From contig NC_016485.2 of the NCBI RefSeq assembly GCF_000227115.2, forward strand, positions 434,001-498,000: DNA of 64,000 bases. Reading direction: 5' to 3'. The translations under genes were made by a program, and so were the position numbers. This stretch comes from Naumovozyma dairenensis CBS 421 (lineage: Eukaryota; Ascomycota; Saccharomycetes; Saccharomycetales; Saccharomycetaceae). Shown here piece by piece: positions 62,774-64,000 of this stretch (positions are counted from its first letter, which is position 1; each line of letters begins with the position of its first letter). Below the pieces are notes generated by a model that did no database searches, was not told the DNA's origin, and saw only the letters and a list, made by a program, of their open reading frames with translations.

Positions 62774-64000
62774 TTACGCAGAACCTAGCTCGGAAACTTC
62801 TTTCATAAACTCATTTGGAGAAATAATCATGGTACTACCGTACATGACAGTTTTTGGATTATGAAGTTGTGAATGGGCCCATTCTTGTAAATTTTGATAT
62901 TCAAAATAATTACCACCACCAACGACGAACACTAAAGATTTATTATAAGATTGTCTTTTGGGTTTCTTCGTATGCGATCCTCTAGTTATACGTGGATCAA
63001 TATATAAATACTCATCAGTAGTTTCTAAATTTTTTTGAGAACTATTTAATGGATCCATAATGGCTTCTACCACGTTTGTTATTGGGATTGTTTTCTTTTC
63101 AGGTAATAACTTCTTGATACCTGATATTAAACTACCTACACCACCTTGAAGACCACCTTCCGTTAACCCATATAATCCAGAAAGTGATAAATTCCCCGCG
63201 GTAGATGTCTTCTTGTTACTTCTACCATCTTCCAAAGATTTATTTTGTAAACTCATATTTGACAATTGCATAAATTCTCTTAATTTATAAACATATTTCA
63301 ATGCACTTATATCATATTCATTATCGGAAAAATATTTCTCAACTTCATCGACGAAATCTCTTGGTAACCCATTAGTTGAAGTCAAATATAATACAATGAA
63401 TGATCTCATTTTATCCTCAAAATTATTCGTCTTCCCATCTTTCAAAATGGATAAAAATCCTTGTCTTAATTTGGAACTATTAGGATCTTGTTCAATTTCG
63501 AAAAATTTATCTAAATTTTTATTTTCTAGTTCATTTAATAATGATCCAAATATATTCATATGAGTATCAATAGTATTTTTCCTTGCTGTTAATTCAGGTA
63601 ACTTTTTAACAGCTTCTTGAATTTGAACAGTATCATTATTTGAATTTGGATCCAAATCAGTTAAATTTGTTACACCTGTTTTCTTTGTAATTTCTGCAGC
63701 TTCCTCTTTGTATGTAGATAATGCAGTTTCCACATTTTCTGCAGCTTCAGGGAATGGTAAATGAGAATTTTCAATCCAAAAGAAATCATTTGGTTCAATA
63801 TCAAATTGCTTTTCCGTTACATGACCTTGTTCATTTTTAATTGGAACAGTGATTGTATTTCTTGATAATTTGAAAATATCAAATACCATACATTGATAAA
63901 TCCATGAATGTTGAAACATACAAGCGAAATCAATTTTCCTATCAAGAATAACAAGTACACTTCTTTCTAAGGAATCGGGATTAGAAGTGGAAGTAGATGT
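62774..64000 (-). CDS. SLY1: Sly1, SM protein for ER-Golgi fusion; 5' end outside window
   Basis: The frame is open through base 64000 (27 further codons beyond the first internal ATG at 63919, encoding SVLVILDRKIDFACMFQHSW), so the gene is truncated by the window and about 408 residues are visible of some 665. The protein matches the Sec1/Munc18 family member Sly1: LDRKIDFA near domain 2, FKLSRNTI..., YVYKLREFMQL and the C-terminal FVVGGGNYFEYQNLQEWA. Sly1 binds Sed5 and chaperones SNARE assembly in ER-to-Golgi transport. It converges with RVB1, as at YDR189W/YDR190C. Confidence 0.95.
   Translation of the reverse strand, partial: TSTSTSNPDSLERSVLVILDRKIDFACMFQHSWIYQCMVFDIFKLSRNTITVPIKNEQGHVTEKQFDIEPNDFFWIENSHLPFPEAAENVETALSTYKEEAAEITKKTGVTNLTDLDPNSNNDTVQIQEAVKKLPELTARKNTIDTHMNIFGSLLNELENKNLDKFFEIEQDPNSSKLRQGFLSILKDGKTNNFEDKMRSFIVLYLTSTNGLPRDFVDEVEKYFSDNEYDISALKYVYKLREFMQLSNMSLQNKSLEDGRSNKKTSTAGNLSLSGLYGLTEGGLQGGVGSLISGIKKLLPEKKTIPITNVVEAIMDPLNSSQKNLETTDEYLYIDPRITRGSHTKKPKRQSYNKSLVFVVGGGNYFEYQNLQEWAHSQLHNPKTVMYGSTMIISPNEFMKEVSELGSA

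Overview
The window is nuclear DNA from a budding yeast of the family Saccharomycetaceae. Evidence: AT-rich DNA, compact genes, rare introns with GTATGT and TACTAAC-type signals, Ume6/MBF/Rap1/Cbf1-type promoter sites, and near-full-length orthologues of Saccharomyces cerevisiae genes in conserved order. The order interleaves pairs of S. cerevisiae chromosome tracks (YER/YFR with YIL on the left, YLR with YDR on the right), with many intervening S. cerevisiae genes absent. This fits a post-whole-genome-duplication species outside Saccharomyces (Naumovozyma, Kazachstania or Tetrapisispora are my guesses; genus not proven). Asn/Asp-rich insertions and three 20-N gaps suggest a draft assembly.

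Left block (1-34.6 kb): ACA1/CST6-like bZIP factor (cut by the window edge), MEI4 (spliced, with a URS1), ERG28, IRC5, RSC8, IRR1/SCC3, CDC26, tRNA-Lys(CUU), an LTR-like relic zone, tRNA-Pro(UGG) with intron, a small unidentified ORF, RPB3, FAF1 (reading frame broken near its end), PHO4, QCR6, RPL29 (probable 5'UTR intron), RRT5 (URS1-like site), RPL2 (spliced), SMC2, MET10 (Cbf1 sites).

Breakpoint region (34.6-40.5 kb): almost gene-free. It holds one orphan ORF for a predicted secreted or type II membrane protein, a degenerate pogo/Fot1-like DDE transposase fragment, and a frameshifted coding relic in the opposite orientation sharing a short segment with DNA just downstream of the transposase fragment. 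It joins the YFR030W-type block to the YLR233C-type block.

Right block (40.5-64 kb): EST1, TOP3, THI7, RAV2, FAR10/VPS64, LIP2, VPS34, CSC1, ARV1, GPN3, RVB1 and the C-terminal part of SLY1. These are housekeeping genes (telomere and recombination, thiamine uptake, V-ATPase assembly, lipoylation, PI3P synthesis, lipid transport, polymerase assembly, chromatin, vesicle fusion); they are not a functional cluster. No CRISPR, operon or novel multi-gene system is visible. The most unusual items are the transposase relic, the orphan secreted ORF, the FAF1 frame break and the RPL29 leader intron.
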